Shown: positions 53,447-61,671, counted from the first letter of the stretch. The stretch: DNA of 64,000 bases from Sideroxyarcus sp045866275 (GCA_045866275.1 BAAFRX010000005.1:52659-116658), one strand, 5' to 3'. Program-made: numbers and translations. Notes: generated by a model from the letters alone, not told the origin.

Positions 53447-54219
53447 GGACAGCCTCCGTCGCCGCCATCGGTTCTGCAACGGAGCCGGTGGCGGTTCCGC
53501 CCTTTGAAAATCTTTCGTTGCTCCAGTTGCAAACCATGCAACAGGCGGGGCGGGAAATTCTTGAAATTTACCGTATCCTCAAAAAAGCCGGTCTGAATCC
53601 GGTCGGCGAAGTTCTGCGCGACACCTTGAACAGGGGCGAAACATTCTACGAATTCAATCACTATCCCGATGACGATGTGTATGACGAAGATAGTCACGCA
53701 CAGTATTACTACCACGCCCATCGCGGCGAGGTGGGCGAGCATGGGCATTTCCATTGTTTCCTGCGCCCCCAGGGAATGCCGCAAGGTTTAAAACCCATCG
53801 ACTATCCAGCCACCGACCCGTGGCCACAAGGCGATGAAGCGCTATCACATCTGGTCGCCATCGCCATGGATCGTTTCGGTTATCCCACCGGCCTATTCAC
53901 GACCAATCGCTGGGTCACCGCCGAGGCGTGGTATCCCGCCGATCAGGTGATCCAGATGCTGGATGGCTTCGTCATCGACCATGCATTCCCATCGTGGCCG
54001 GTGAATCGCTGGATTAGCGCGATGTTCGTGCTCTTTCGCCCGCATATCGAGGCATTGCTCAAACAGCGCGATACAACCGTCTGGGCATGGGCGGCAGCGC
54101 ATCCCGGCGAGGATGTCTTTGAAGATCGGCAATTGGACATCACCAGTCAGCTCGAGGTGTCGGTAGAAGATACCTTGGATCAAATTGAGCGGGAGCTGCG
54201 CGCGCGACCCATACGGTAG
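53440..54219 (+). CDS. DUF6969-like protein of unknown function
   Basis: Up to 259 residues; a GTG at 53440 overlapping the preceding stop is a likely coupled start. A later GTG or the ATG at 53536 are alternatives, since clear conservation begins near QTMQQAGREILEIYRIL. The body contains ETFYEFNHYPDDDVYDEDSH, SQYYYHAHRGEVGEHGHFHCFLRP (seen as HAHRGEVGEHGHFHCF), FTTNRWVTAEAWYPA and VNRWISAMFVLFRP. The dense His cluster could bind metal. No signal peptide or membrane helix. It is partnered with the Cys-repeat protein and converges on the DUF302 gene. The family name is from memory of the pattern. Confidence 0.75.
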   Translation: MVRTASVAAIGSATEPVAVPPFENLSLLQLQTMQQAGREILEIYRILKKAGLNPVGEVLRDTLNRGETFYEFNHYPDDDVYDEDSHAQYYYHAHRGEVGEHGHFHCFLRPQGMPQGLKPIDYPATDPWPQGDEALSHLVAIAMDRFGYPTGLFTTNRWVTAEAWYPADQVIQMLDGFVIDHAFPSWPVNRWISAMFVLFRPHIEALLKQRDTTVWAWAAAHPGEDVFEDRQLDITSQLEVSVEDTLDQIERELRARPIR

Positions 54220-54352
54220 CGTACTGAGTCCGCCAACGCAGAAAAACGCCAGGCCATGAGACAACCGCAGACGGTTCCGTATTCCCGCCCTCAATGACTG
54301 ATGCCGACGATGGCTTGAAAATAATGGGGACACAGCGTCAACGATCCTCGTC

Positions 54353-54805
54353 TTAAGGCGCGACCGTGGCCCCTGCCAGCCCGTCCAGCGCCTTGCGCAG
54401 ATTGCCGACCACGGCGCACTGCCCTGCTTCATGGCGCGTTGCCAGATATTCCGGGTCGTTGTAACCCAGCCATACCTGTCCGGATGAATCTTCCCACACC
54501 AGCACTTTCAGCGGCAGGTCAATGCCCACGGTCTGCGCGCATTCCATGAAGGGTGTGCCGCCTTGCGGGTTGCCGAAAACAATCACCTGGGTAGGACGCA
54601 ATGTTTTGCCGATTTTGGCCGCGCCTGCCGCATGATCGATGCGCGCGAACACATGGAGACCGCGTTGTTTAGCCAAGGCTTCGAATTTATCCATTGTATC
54701 GACGGCACTGTGCGGACTTTTAAGGGCAATAAGCCCCTCCGCAGCTGAAGCAAGCGTCGAGAGCGCGAGCAGCAATATGAAAAATACGCGTGACAACAAT
54801 TTCAT
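54353..54805 (-). CDS. Exported DUF302 protein
   Basis: 150 residues with signal peptide MKLLSRVFFILLLALSTLASA. The DUF302 body: GLIALKSPHSAVDTMDKFEALAKQRG (in part), FARIDHAAGAAKIGKTLRPTQVIVFGNPQGGTPFM and LPLKVLVWEDSSGQVWLGYNDPEYLA. The fold is known but the function is not; relatives accompany sulfur- or redox-related gene clusters. Two cysteines (ECAQ, QCAV) are in the mature part. It is the last gene of the five-gene minus-strand run beginning at the periplasmic thioredoxin. Confidence 0.88.
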   Translation of the reverse strand: MKLLSRVFFILLLALSTLASAAEGLIALKSPHSAVDTMDKFEALAKQRGLHVFARIDHAAGAAKIGKTLRPTQVIVFGNPQGGTPFMECAQTVGIDLPLKVLVWEDSSGQVWLGYNDPEYLATRHEAGQCAVVGNLRKALDGLAGATVAP

Positions 54806-54856
54806 GGCAACCTCCTGTTAACAGTGATCAATGACTATTCAAACAACAGTGCGGAT

Positions 54857-55234
54857 TCATATCCAGTAATTCCCCTGCCACACCCCGCGCACGAAATCGA
54901 GTTTTACTCGACTCGGCGCAACCTTGCGTACATTCGGTGTATTGAGCCCGATCTCGGGTTGCCGACCCAGTCGGTCGGCGACTTCAAAGGAACAGGCGGA
55001 GGAGGTGACGGATCGGAAAAAGAAAGCGAGTTTGTCGCCGACCGCGATGGTATCGCGTTGCGGTGCCGTTTCGTGGAAATGGACGAATTTCTTCACCAGA
55101 CAGGAGAAATACAGTTCCAGTTCAACCACCAGCGGGCGCGTTCTACGCGCCAGTTCCCGGGCGGCAGCAGGACTCCATTCAACGGATACCAACCTTCCGT
55201 TGATCTCGATCCTGCTGCGGCAGGGAACATTCAT
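54857..55234 (-). CDS. Conserved-looking cytoplasmic protein, function unknown
   Basis: 125 residues starting MNVPCRSRIEINGRLVSVEW, then ARELARRTRPLVVELELYFSC, KKFVHFHE and FFFRSVTSSACSFEVADRLG, ending RGVWQGNYWI. No signal peptide or membrane helix. I do not recognise a domain. It starts 9 bases after the HD-GYP stop, so it is translationally close to that gene. An open frame on the opposite strand across the same bases has much less protein-like composition. Confidence 0.7.
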   Translation of the reverse strand: MNVPCRSRIEINGRLVSVEWSPAAARELARRTRPLVVELELYFSCLVKKFVHFHETAPQRDTIAVGDKLAFFFRSVTSSACSFEVADRLGRQPEIGLNTPNVRKVAPSRVKLDFVRGVWQGNYWI

Positions 55235-55243
55235 CTTCCCTCC

Positions 55244-56083
55244 CTACAACACATGGGGGGCAACCGCTTCCACCATGGACCCAATGAGGTCAGGATCGCT
55301 GTCCGGCGCTAGCACGTTGGCATCCCCCATCTCGCCGGTCATCTCCAGCACCAAGCCATCGGGCGATTGGTGCAGGCGCGATTCACCACCGCAGACGCGG
55401 CAATAGAGAGCGTCGCCCGCATGTTGACTGCGCCGCTGCGCGACCGGTGCATGACAGGAGGGACAGGAGAGCAGCGGCATCCCGGGCTCACTGTGACCGA
55501 CGATATGTGCCAGTGCGGCAGAGTGGCCCAGGGATAGGAACTGATGCGCCAGGGATGCATCGAACTGGCTGCCGCTTCCGCCACGAATGATGTCCAGGGA
55601 TTTCTCGACGCGCATCCCCTTGCGATAGGAACGGGTGCTGGTCATGGCGTCGAAAGCATCGGCGATACCAACGACGCGCGCGACTTCCGGGATCACTTCA
55701 CCCGCCAGCCCGCGCGGGTAACCCTGTCCGTCCGGGCGTTCGTGGTGGCCGATCACAGCCTCCAGCGCCAGACCGGCCAGCGGGTGTCTGACCAGCAAAT
55801 GGCCGCCCACCGTCGGATGCGTCTTGATGACCTCGTATTCAGCTCCGGTCAATTGCCCGGGTTTGTTCAGGATGGCATCGGGCACGCCAACCTTGCCGAG
55901 GTCGTGCAGAAACCCGCCAATCTCGCATAGTGCGGCAGCGCGTTGCGACAACCCCGCCTGCTGCGCCAACAGCTTGGCGAATTGTGAAACCCGCCACAGA
56001 TGGCCGCCGGTGTAGGGATCACGTGCTTCAACGACCATCGACAGGGCCAGCAATGAATTCAATAACGATTCTTTTTCAGACAT
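55244..56083 (-). CDS. HD-GYP domain protein with C-terminal zinc ribbon
   Basis: 279 residues. The HD-GYP domain (about 10-190) has VEARDPYTGGHLWRVSQFAKLLA, GGFLHDLGKVGVPDAILNKPG, IKTHPTVGGHLL and VIGHHERPDGQGYPRGL, all metal-binding His/Asp residues of the cyclic-di-GMP phosphodiesterase family. The C-terminus adds a small zinc ribbon CPSC-x18-CRVCGG. No receiver or sensor domain precedes it. The ribbon could act as a redox or metal sensor in this cysteine-centred locus; that is inference. Confidence 0.93.
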   Translation of the reverse strand: MSEKESLLNSLLALSMVVEARDPYTGGHLWRVSQFAKLLAQQAGLSQRAAALCEIGGFLHDLGKVGVPDAILNKPGQLTGAEYEVIKTHPTVGGHLLVRHPLAGLALEAVIGHHERPDGQGYPRGLAGEVIPEVARVVGIADAFDAMTSTRSYRKGMRVEKSLDIIRGGSGSQFDASLAHQFLSLGHSAALAHIVGHSEPGMPLLSCPSCHAPVAQRRSQHAGDALYCRVCGGESRLHQSPDGLVLEMTGEMGDANVLAPDSDPDLIGSMVEAVAPHVL

Positions 56084-56093
56084 CGCCCCTCCT

Positions 56094-56819
56094 TCAATAA
56101 CGGCTCGTCAACAGCACCAGCCAGTCAGGCATCGCGCGCACCACCCAGTGCTCGAAAGATTTGTCCGCGCCGGAAACAACCGCAAGCCCCACCACCACCA
56201 ACGCCACCCCAAAGAATTTACGCGCGATGCGCCCCGCCACCTGGAGATGGCCGCGCCAACGGTTCAGCATCTGCCGCGACAACAGGCCAAGTGCAATCAG
56301 CGGGATGGCGGCGCCCAGGCTGAACACCCCCATCACGGCAGCCACTTGCGCCAGTGCCTGCCCCTGGCCCGCAATCGTGATCGCCACTCCCAGAGTCGGC
56401 CCGACGCAGGGTGTCCACACAATCCCTAGCAGCAGCCCCAACAGAAACTGCCCCCACAGGCCTTGCGGATTGAATTTCTCCAGCATCGCCGGACCAATGC
56501 CGATACGCCCCAACCCAAGGGTCAAGGCTGTCTGCACTCTAGCCGACAGCAGCCATGCGCCAAATAACAGAAGCAAGCACCCGCCCACCAGCCGTAATCC
56601 CTGTGCATCCCATCCGACCACGCCGCCCAGGGCTCCCAGCGCCACCCCGACCGTGGCGAACGACAACATCAACCCGCCCGCCAATGCAATCGCTCCCAGA
56701 CGATGCTCACTGGTCGCCGCACCCAGCAAAATCGGAAGGAGCGGCAACACACACGGCGAGAGGGTGGTCAATAGACCCGCCAGCAACGCCAGGCCATAGC
56801 TGCCAACACTTAATTCCAT
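56094..56819 (-). CDS. CcdA/DsbD-like membrane thiol-reductant transporter
   Basis: 241 residues with six membrane helices. The two active cysteines sit in TTLSPCVLPLLPILLGA and VWTPCVGPTLGVAITIA, the CcdA pattern that carries reducing equivalents across the inner membrane by thiol exchange. The signature FNPQGLWGQFLLGLLLG is also present. Twelve bases downstream of a periplasmic thioredoxin gene, its natural partner. In this locus the likely client is a cysteine-rich exported protein or apocytochrome c. Confidence 0.92.
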   Translation of the reverse strand: MELSVGSYGLALLAGLLTTLSPCVLPLLPILLGAATSEHRLGAIALAGGLMLSFATVGVALGALGGVVGWDAQGLRLVGGCLLLLFGAWLLSARVQTALTLGLGRIGIGPAMLEKFNPQGLWGQFLLGLLLGIVWTPCVGPTLGVAITIAGQGQALAQVAAVMGVFSLGAAIPLIALGLLSRQMLNRWRGHLQVAGRIARKFFGVALVVVGLAVVSGADKSFEHWVVRAMPDWLVLLTSRY

Positions 56820-56831
56820 GTCAATTCAGTC

Positions 56832-57212
56832 TTACTGTGCGTTGCGTAACAAATCGGCAATCAGCACCGGATCCGTTTCCGCAACCGAACGGGCAACTTC
56901 CCGTCCCGCCTTGAATACGATGAGCGTGCTTTGATAACGCACCCCGAGCGCATGCACTGCCGCTTTCTGGTTGTCATAATCCATGCGCAATACCGTCACC
57001 CTGTCGAACTTATGGGTCGCAAGCAAATCGCGCAATACCAAATCCTGGGCACGGCAGGTGCTGCACCAGTCGGCATGAACCGCTACCAGCACCGGCGTCC
57101 CAGCCCGGTTCAGGGCGTCGAGCTTTTGCCGGGAATACGGCTCGCCCACCGCCTGGACGGCCAGCGGGAGCAGCAAAACGAATGACGCAAACACGCGTTT
57201 CAATGTGACCAC
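56832..57212 (-). CDS. Periplasmic thioredoxin-like protein
   Basis: 126 residues with signal peptide MVTLKRVFASFVLLLPLAVQA. The active site is VLVAVHADWCSTCRAQD, a CxxC thioredoxin fold, and the cis-Pro region is replaced by GVRYQSTLIVFKAG where Ser-Thr stands at the usual Pro position. It presumably receives electrons from the CcdA-like protein encoded next to it. The gene is divergent from the Cys-repeat cytochrome across 187 bases that must contain both promoters. Confidence 0.92.
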   Translation of the reverse strand: MVTLKRVFASFVLLLPLAVQAVGEPYSRQKLDALNRAGTPVLVAVHADWCSTCRAQDLVLRDLLATHKFDRVTVLRMDYDNQKAAVHALGVRYQSTLIVFKAGREVARSVAETDPVLIADLLRNAQ

Positions 57213-57399
57213 GTTCCCTCCTTGGGCTAAATGAAAAGTTAACCCTTCGTCGTTAGCGCGGATTAATCATTACATTCGCCCGCAGTAGTTTGTAAGATTT
57301 GTCCTTGTCATGCGACCAAGCGAACGTCACCCTGGAAATTAAAGTGACGCTTTCTCACTTTCAGAATTTAACGGCCCAATCCTATTTAAGGAGATTTAG

Positions 57400-58167
57400 A
57401 TGAAATACAACAAATTACTCAATGCCCTCATTGCCTCGGGCGTATTGACCCTGTCGGCGGGCGGAATGGCATTTGCAGCACCGGCCAATCCCTGTGCGGC
57501 GAAGATGAACCCCTGTGCGGCGAAGATGAACCCCTGTGCAGCGAAGATGAACCCCTGTGCAGCGAAGATGAATCCCTGTGCAGCGAAGATGAATCCCTGT
57601 GCAGCGAAGATGAATCCCTGTGCAGCGAAAATGAATCCCTGCGCAGCTAATCCTTGTGCTGCCGGTGATCGCGTGAATCCGAAGGATGTGATGCGCCCGA
57701 AGAACTACAAGCCGTATAAGGGCAACAAGGCTGCGTTGGTCCGTTATGGCAAAAAGCTGTTCAGTGACACCAGCTTGAGCAGCAACGGTATGTCATGCAA
57801 TACCTGTCACGTTGAAAATGCCGCGTTCCAGGATACCTTCGCCCAGCCCTACCCGCATTACGTGCAGATGACGCATGACCGCGCCGGGGTCAAGGCAGTG
57901 CATCTGGATGAGATGGTGCAGTTCTGTATGGTCGTGCCGATGGCCTCCAAGCCACTCGCGTGGAATGGCAAGAAATTGGCGGCCTTGACAGCCTATTCCG
58001 CCTCCCTGCAATCCGGGTTCAAGCCGGGTAATGCAGGTGCCAATCCGTGTGCAGCCAGCAATCCGTGTGCAGCCAAAAATCCGTGCGGTGCAAAGAAAAT
58101 GAACCCGTGTGCCGCGAAGAACCCGTGCGCGGCAAAAATGAAAAACCCTTGTGGTGCGCGCTGGTAG
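57400..58167 (+). CDS. Exported c-type cytochrome with Asn-Pro-Cys repeat arms
   Basis: 255 residues from an ATG preceded by AAGGAG. The signal peptide MKYNKLLNALIASGVLTLS ends at AFA. Residues 30-~88 hold seven NPCAAKM heptads plus two further NPC units. A mono-heme cytochrome c domain follows (~100-215): RYGKKLFSDTSLSSNGMSCNTCH with the heme motif at 133-137 and a candidate axial Met in QFCMVVPMASK. A C-terminal arm (~216-255) holds six more NPC units, ending CGARW. The cytochrome plus cysteine tails is unlike any characterised family I know. Its leader resembles Cys-repeat protein 1. It is divergent from trx-ccdA. Confidence 0.9.
   Translation: MKYNKLLNALIASGVLTLSAGGMAFAAPANPCAAKMNPCAAKMNPCAAKMNPCAAKMNPCAAKMNPCAAKMNPCAAKMNPCAANPCAAGDRVNPKDVMRPKNYKPYKGNKAALVRYGKKLFSDTSLSSNGMSCNTCHVENAAFQDTFAQPYPHYVQMTHDRAGVKAVHLDEMVQFCMVVPMASKPLAWNGKKLAALTAYSASLQSGFKPGNAGANPCAASNPCAAKNPCGAKKMNPCAAKNPCAAKMKNPCGARW
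57487..57633 (+). repeat. Seven 21-base tandem repeats encoding the NPCAAKM heptads
   Basis: Units read AAYCCCTGTGCRGCGAARATG, nearly identical at the DNA level, so the array expanded recently and can change copy number in frame. Partial units continue to about 57663. Confidence 0.93.
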
Positions 58168-58204
58168 GTCAACCGCGGCTACGTTTTCCTGCAGTTGCCC
58201 TCTC

Positions 58205-58232
58205 ACCCGTCGCAGTCAGACGGGTGTTTTTT
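58205..58232 (+). terminator. Intrinsic terminator after the Cys-repeat cytochrome
   Basis: ACCCGTC-GCAGTCA-GACGGGT stem followed by GTTTTTT, 38 bases past the stop codon. It ends the Cys-repeat locus before the convergent pst operon. Confidence 0.88.
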
Positions 58233-58354
58233 CGTATGGAGTGACAGGCAGACATCGCAAAAATTCAAAGCGCCCGCGCAATCGGACTTGAAGAGTCTGG
58301 GGTCAGGTCTTGCATTAGCGCATTTGTCATGCCCGTTTATCGGACGCGCAAGGA

Positions 58355-59194
58355 CTAACCTCGCAAGCCACTCAGGTAGGCCTGTGTCGCCTCGTGTTGC
58401 GGGGTTTCGAACAGCGCCTGACAAGTGCCGAATTCCACCAGTTTGCCGACCCGCTCGTTCATCCAGAAGAACGCCGCATAGTTGGCCACGCGTCGCGCCT
58501 GCGCCAGATTGTGGGTGACGATGACTACGGTATAGCGGTTGCACAGGCTGCGGATCAGTGTTTCCACCGTCGCCGTCGCCAGCGGGTCGAGCGCGCTGCA
58601 CGGTTCGTCCATCAGCAAAATTTCCGGTTCCAGCACCAGCGCGCGGGCGATGCACAGACGCTGTTGCTGGCCACCCGACAAGGCGAACGCCGGGCTGTCG
58701 AGACGGTCATGCACTTCGTCCCACAGCCCCACCTCTTTCAACACTCGCTCAATCTTTGCCGCGATGACCTCTCGTTGGCGAACGCCGTGTTCTTTCAAGG
58801 GCAACTCCAGATTGAGGCGGATGGAGAGCGGGAACGGATTGGGTTTCTGGAAGATCATGCCGACCTTGCGCCGCAAGGCTTGCACCGGCACGGCAGTATC
58901 CGCGATGTCAACACCGTCTATATGGATGCTGCCGCGCACCACACAGGCCGGAATCAGGTCAGTCATGCGGTTGAGCGCGGAAAGAAAGCTGGTCTTGCCG
59001 CAACCGGAAGGACCGATCAGCGCGGTGATGCAGCCCTTGTTGATGTCCAGGCTCACCCCCGACAGGACGACTTTCCCCGCGTAAGACACCGCCAGATCGC
59101 GCACCTCGATATGCGGCTGCGGCACGCAGCAGGGTGCGCCCTGCTGCACTTCGCCCAGCGTATAAGTGGCGCAACCAGGTTGTGAAGTGGTCAT
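58355..59194 (-). CDS. pstB: Phosphate ABC transporter ATP-binding protein
   Basis: 279 residues. ABC motifs: Walker A LIGPSGCGKTSF, Q-loop VGMIFQKPNPFPLS (PstB-specific KPNPFP), signature LSGGQQQRLCIARAL, Walker B ILLMDEPCSALDP and H-loop VIVTHNLAQARRV. The N-terminal ~30 residues are an unusual Cys-containing extension (CATY, PCCVPQ). It energises phosphate import with PstA and PstC, and the start overlaps the pstA stop by 4 bases. No phoU follows in the window. Confidence 0.97.
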   Translation of the reverse strand: MTTSQPGCATYTLGEVQQGAPCCVPQPHIEVRDLAVSYAGKVVLSGVSLDINKGCITALIGPSGCGKTSFLSALNRMTDLIPACVVRGSIHIDGVDIADTAVPVQALRRKVGMIFQKPNPFPLSIRLNLELPLKEHGVRQREVIAAKIERVLKEVGLWDEVHDRLDSPAFALSGGQQQRLCIARALVLEPEILLMDEPCSALDPLATATVETLIRSLCNRYTVVIVTHNLAQARRVANYAAFFWMNERVGKLVEFGTCQALFETPQHEATQAYLSGLRG

Positions 59195-60042
59195 GACAGC
59201 TGGATCCTGTTTTGTAAAAAATGCCGCGAAAGCGTGGTGGATGCGCCGTTGATGAGCAGCAATGCTACCATCAACACCAGTGCCGAAGCGTAAGCTGCCT
59301 GATCGCCACCGCTCACGTTCATGGACAAATCGTAGATGTGCACGGACAGTGCGCGCCCGGAATCGCCCAGTGCTTCGGGCATCCGATCCACATAGCCGCT
59401 GGTGAAGATGAGCGCGGCCGTTTCCGCCAGCGCGCGACCGATGCCCAGCATCAAACCCGCGCTGATGGCCGGCGCGGCGGCGGGCAGCAACAAATGCCAC
59501 AGCGTCGCGCTGCGCGACAAGCCCAATGCCGATGCGCCCTGCCGCCATTCCACCGCCACCGCCGACAGCCCGGATTCGCTCAGGCGAATGAAGATGGGCA
59601 GCACCATGCAGGCCAGCGTCAGGCCACCCGACAGGATGGAAAATCCCAGCCCCAGCCAGATGCAGAAGAACGCGTTACCGAACAGTCCAAAGACAATGGA
59701 AGGCACGCCCGACAGGGCATCCAGGCTGATGTTGACGAAACGCCTGAAACGGCTTTGCGAGCGGGTGAATTCGCTCAAATAGATGGCCGCACCCAAGCCC
59801 AGCGGCACGGCCACCCCCAGCGCGACCAGCAAGATCAGCAAAGTTGAAACCAGAATCGGCAGGATGCCGCCGGCACGTCCCGCGTCCATCGGTTCCGTCG
59901 TCAGAAATTCCCAGTCGAGTTTGCCGATGCCGTGCCAAACGATGTCCGCCAGCATCCAGCAAAACACCCCCGTCAACAGCACCATCGCCCCCCACACTGC
60001 AACGGTGAGCAGGCTGTCGGCCAGTGCGATACGGCGTGTCAT
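59191..60042 (-). CDS. pstA: Phosphate ABC transporter permease PstA
   Basis: 283 residues, six membrane helices. Conserved: GGILPILVSTLLILLVAL, PLGLGAAIYLSEFT, SLDALSGVPSIVFGLFG and the EAA-loop EWRQGASALGLSRSATLWHLLLPAAAPAI (seen as GASALGLSRSATLWHLLLP), then GRALAETAALIFTSG. It pairs with PstC to form the inner-membrane channel, overlapping both neighbours by 4 bases. Confidence 0.96.
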   Translation of the reverse strand: MTRRIALADSLLTVAVWGAMVLLTGVFCWMLADIVWHGIGKLDWEFLTTEPMDAGRAGGILPILVSTLLILLVALGVAVPLGLGAAIYLSEFTRSQSRFRRFVNISLDALSGVPSIVFGLFGNAFFCIWLGLGFSILSGGLTLACMVLPIFIRLSESGLSAVAVEWRQGASALGLSRSATLWHLLLPAAAPAISAGLMLGIGRALAETAALIFTSGYVDRMPEALGDSGRALSVHIYDLSMNVSGGDQAAYASALVLMVALLLINGASTTLSRHFLQNRIQLS

Positions 60043-60899
60043 CTGTATCTCCCCGCCGTGCGCGCTGACCACAGCGCCAACGCGATGACCAGCCCCAGCA
60101 GCAGCAAACCCGTGGCAAACAGCGCTGCGCGATGCACCCCCGTGGCGTAGGGCATTTCCAGCGCGATGTTGGCGGTCAGCGCGCGCACGGGATCGAACAA
60201 CCCCGCTGGCATTTGCACCACATTGCCCGCCACCATCAACACCGCCATGGTCTCGCCCAGGGCGCGCATCAGCGCGAGTATCACCCCAGCAAAGATGCCC
60301 GCGCGCGCCGCCGGCAGGGCGATCCCCCACACGATGCCGCGCTGCGACAAGCCGAGTGCCGCACCGCCATCCAGCAACGATTTGGGCAGTGCCGCCAGCG
60401 CCGCCTCGCTGCTGGCGGCAATGGTCGGCACGATCATCAGGGTCAGCACCAGCGTGGCCGCCAGCAGGCTGACCCCCGGCGCTTGCCACATCGCCAGCAG
60501 CGGCACCAGCGCCGTCAATCCCCACAAGCCGAACACCACCGAGGGAATGCCAGCCAGCAGCACCAGCATGTAGCGCGTGGGTTCAACACACCAGACGGGC
60601 GCATAAAAGCGCACGAACACGGCGCTCGCCACGCCCAGCGGCAGCGCCAGCAACAACGCGCCCATCCCCAGCGCCAGGGTCGCCGCCAGCATGGGCAACA
60701 GGTTCAGTTGCCCGCTGGCGGGATACCAGCCTTGTGCTTGCAGGCCGCGCCAGCCCTCCGCGCTCAACACCGGCCAGGATTCGCGCACCAGCAAGCCCAG
60801 CACCAGCAGCAACAGCAGCCCCGCCAGCAGCGCGCTGCCTTTCGCGTAGGAGGCCAGCAGCGTGTCAGCGCGCCAGCGGAATGAAGTATTGCGCATCAA
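60039..60899 (-). CDS. pstC: Phosphate ABC transporter permease PstC
   Basis: 286 residues with six membrane helices. The GIPSVVFGLWGLTALVPLL segment and the EAA loop SLLDGGAALGLSQRGIVWGIALPAA identify PstC, followed by ALMRALGETMAVLMVAGN. The start overlaps the pstS end by 35 bases (or 32 from the second ATG), more than usual for such pairs, but no later start keeps the first helix. Confidence 0.95.
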   Translation of the reverse strand: MMRNTSFRWRADTLLASYAKGSALLAGLLLLLVLGLLVRESWPVLSAEGWRGLQAQGWYPASGQLNLLPMLAATLALGMGALLLALPLGVASAVFVRFYAPVWCVEPTRYMLVLLAGIPSVVFGLWGLTALVPLLAMWQAPGVSLLAATLVLTLMIVPTIAASSEAALAALPKSLLDGGAALGLSQRGIVWGIALPAARAGIFAGVILALMRALGETMAVLMVAGNVVQMPAGLFDPVRALTANIALEMPYATGVHRAALFATGLLLLGLVIALALWSARTAGRYR

Positions 60900-61671
60900 T
60901 CAGATCATGCACGGTCGCCGACTGGGCGAACTCGATGAAGGTTTTGACGAGTCCGACTGGCGGTGTTTTGGTGACCAGATTGAGCGGACGCGACAAGGGG
61001 AATTGTCCGTTGCGCACGTTTGCCACGCTGGCCGCCACACCGCGCAGGGGCAACAGACGCACCGGCGTGCCGTGCGCGGCCTCGTATTCCGCCGTGCCGA
61101 TGGACACGTAACCGATCGCATCGGGATTGGCCGCGACAGTCTTGATGCCTTGCTGGTTGTCGCCGATCACCACCTGGGCGCGAATGTCGGGGTTGCTGAG
61201 TTTGAAGTAGTGCAGGAACAATTCCAGCGTGGAGTGCCCTTCTGCCTTGTTGACCACCACGATCTTGCGCGCCGCACCGCCGACTTCGCTCCACTGCGTC
61301 ACCTTGCCCGTGTAGATGGCGCGCACCCGATCATCGCTCAAGGCGGAGATGGTATTGCTTTTGTGTACGATCAGCGCCACGCCATCCAGCGCGATGGAAT
61401 GCGCGTACAAGTCCGCCTCTTCCGGCTTAAGCGCGCGCGATGCCATGCCGATGTCCGCCAGTCCCGCACGCGCATCGCTGATGCCGCGCGACGAACCGCC
61501 GGTCTGCACATCCACCCGCACCCCTGGATGCAGGCGTTCAAAGCGTTTGCCGATTTCCAGTGCCAGCGACGCGACGGTGCTGGAACCCGTCAGCACCAGT
61601 TTCTCTGCCTGCGCGGTACCCAGGTTGAAAGCCAGGCTGATTGCAGCCAGTCCGCAGAGAATTTTTCTCAT
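60865..61671 (-). CDS. pstS: Phosphate-binding periplasmic protein PstS
   Basis: 268 residues from an ATG preceded by GGAGG. The signal peptide MRKILCGLAAISLAFNLGTAQA leads to the phosphate-site motif KLVLTGSSTVASLA, then VDVQTGGSSRGISDARAGLADIGMASR (seen as TGGSSRGISDARAG), and DGVALIVHKSN and ANPDAIGYVSIG. This is the short, chloroplast-type PstS form. An IS3 element ends about 110 bases upstream, and I see no clear Pho box in the remaining leader. Confidence 0.94.
   Translation of the reverse strand: MRKILCGLAAISLAFNLGTAQAEKLVLTGSSTVASLALEIGKRFERLHPGVRVDVQTGGSSRGISDARAGLADIGMASRALKPEEADLYAHSIALDGVALIVHKSNTISALSDDRVRAIYTGKVTQWSEVGGAARKIVVVNKAEGHSTLELFLHYFKLSNPDIRAQVVIGDNQQGIKTVAANPDAIGYVSIGTAEYEAAHGTPVRLLPLRGVAASVANVRNGQFPLSRPLNLVTKTPPVGLVKTFIEFAQSATVHDLIDAQYFIPLAR

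Noticed and set aside
53133..53784. Long minus-strand frames opposite Cys-repeat protein 1
   Set aside because: They are the antisense of a repeat array, which keeps several frames open by chance. The plus frame has a signal peptide and an SD.
54824..55312. Plus-strand open frame opposite the conserved unknown gene
   Set aside because: It overlaps the minus-strand gene across its whole length, has Gly/Arg-rich shadow composition and no family resemblance, while the minus frame fits the operon spacing.
57487..57663. Possible CRISPR array
   Set aside because: The 21-base units abut without spacers and encode an in-frame heptad, so this is a coding tandem repeat.
57793..58206. Minus-strand frame opposite the Cys-repeat cytochrome
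   Set aside because: Antisense of repeats and the heme domain, with no ribosome-binding site or domain.
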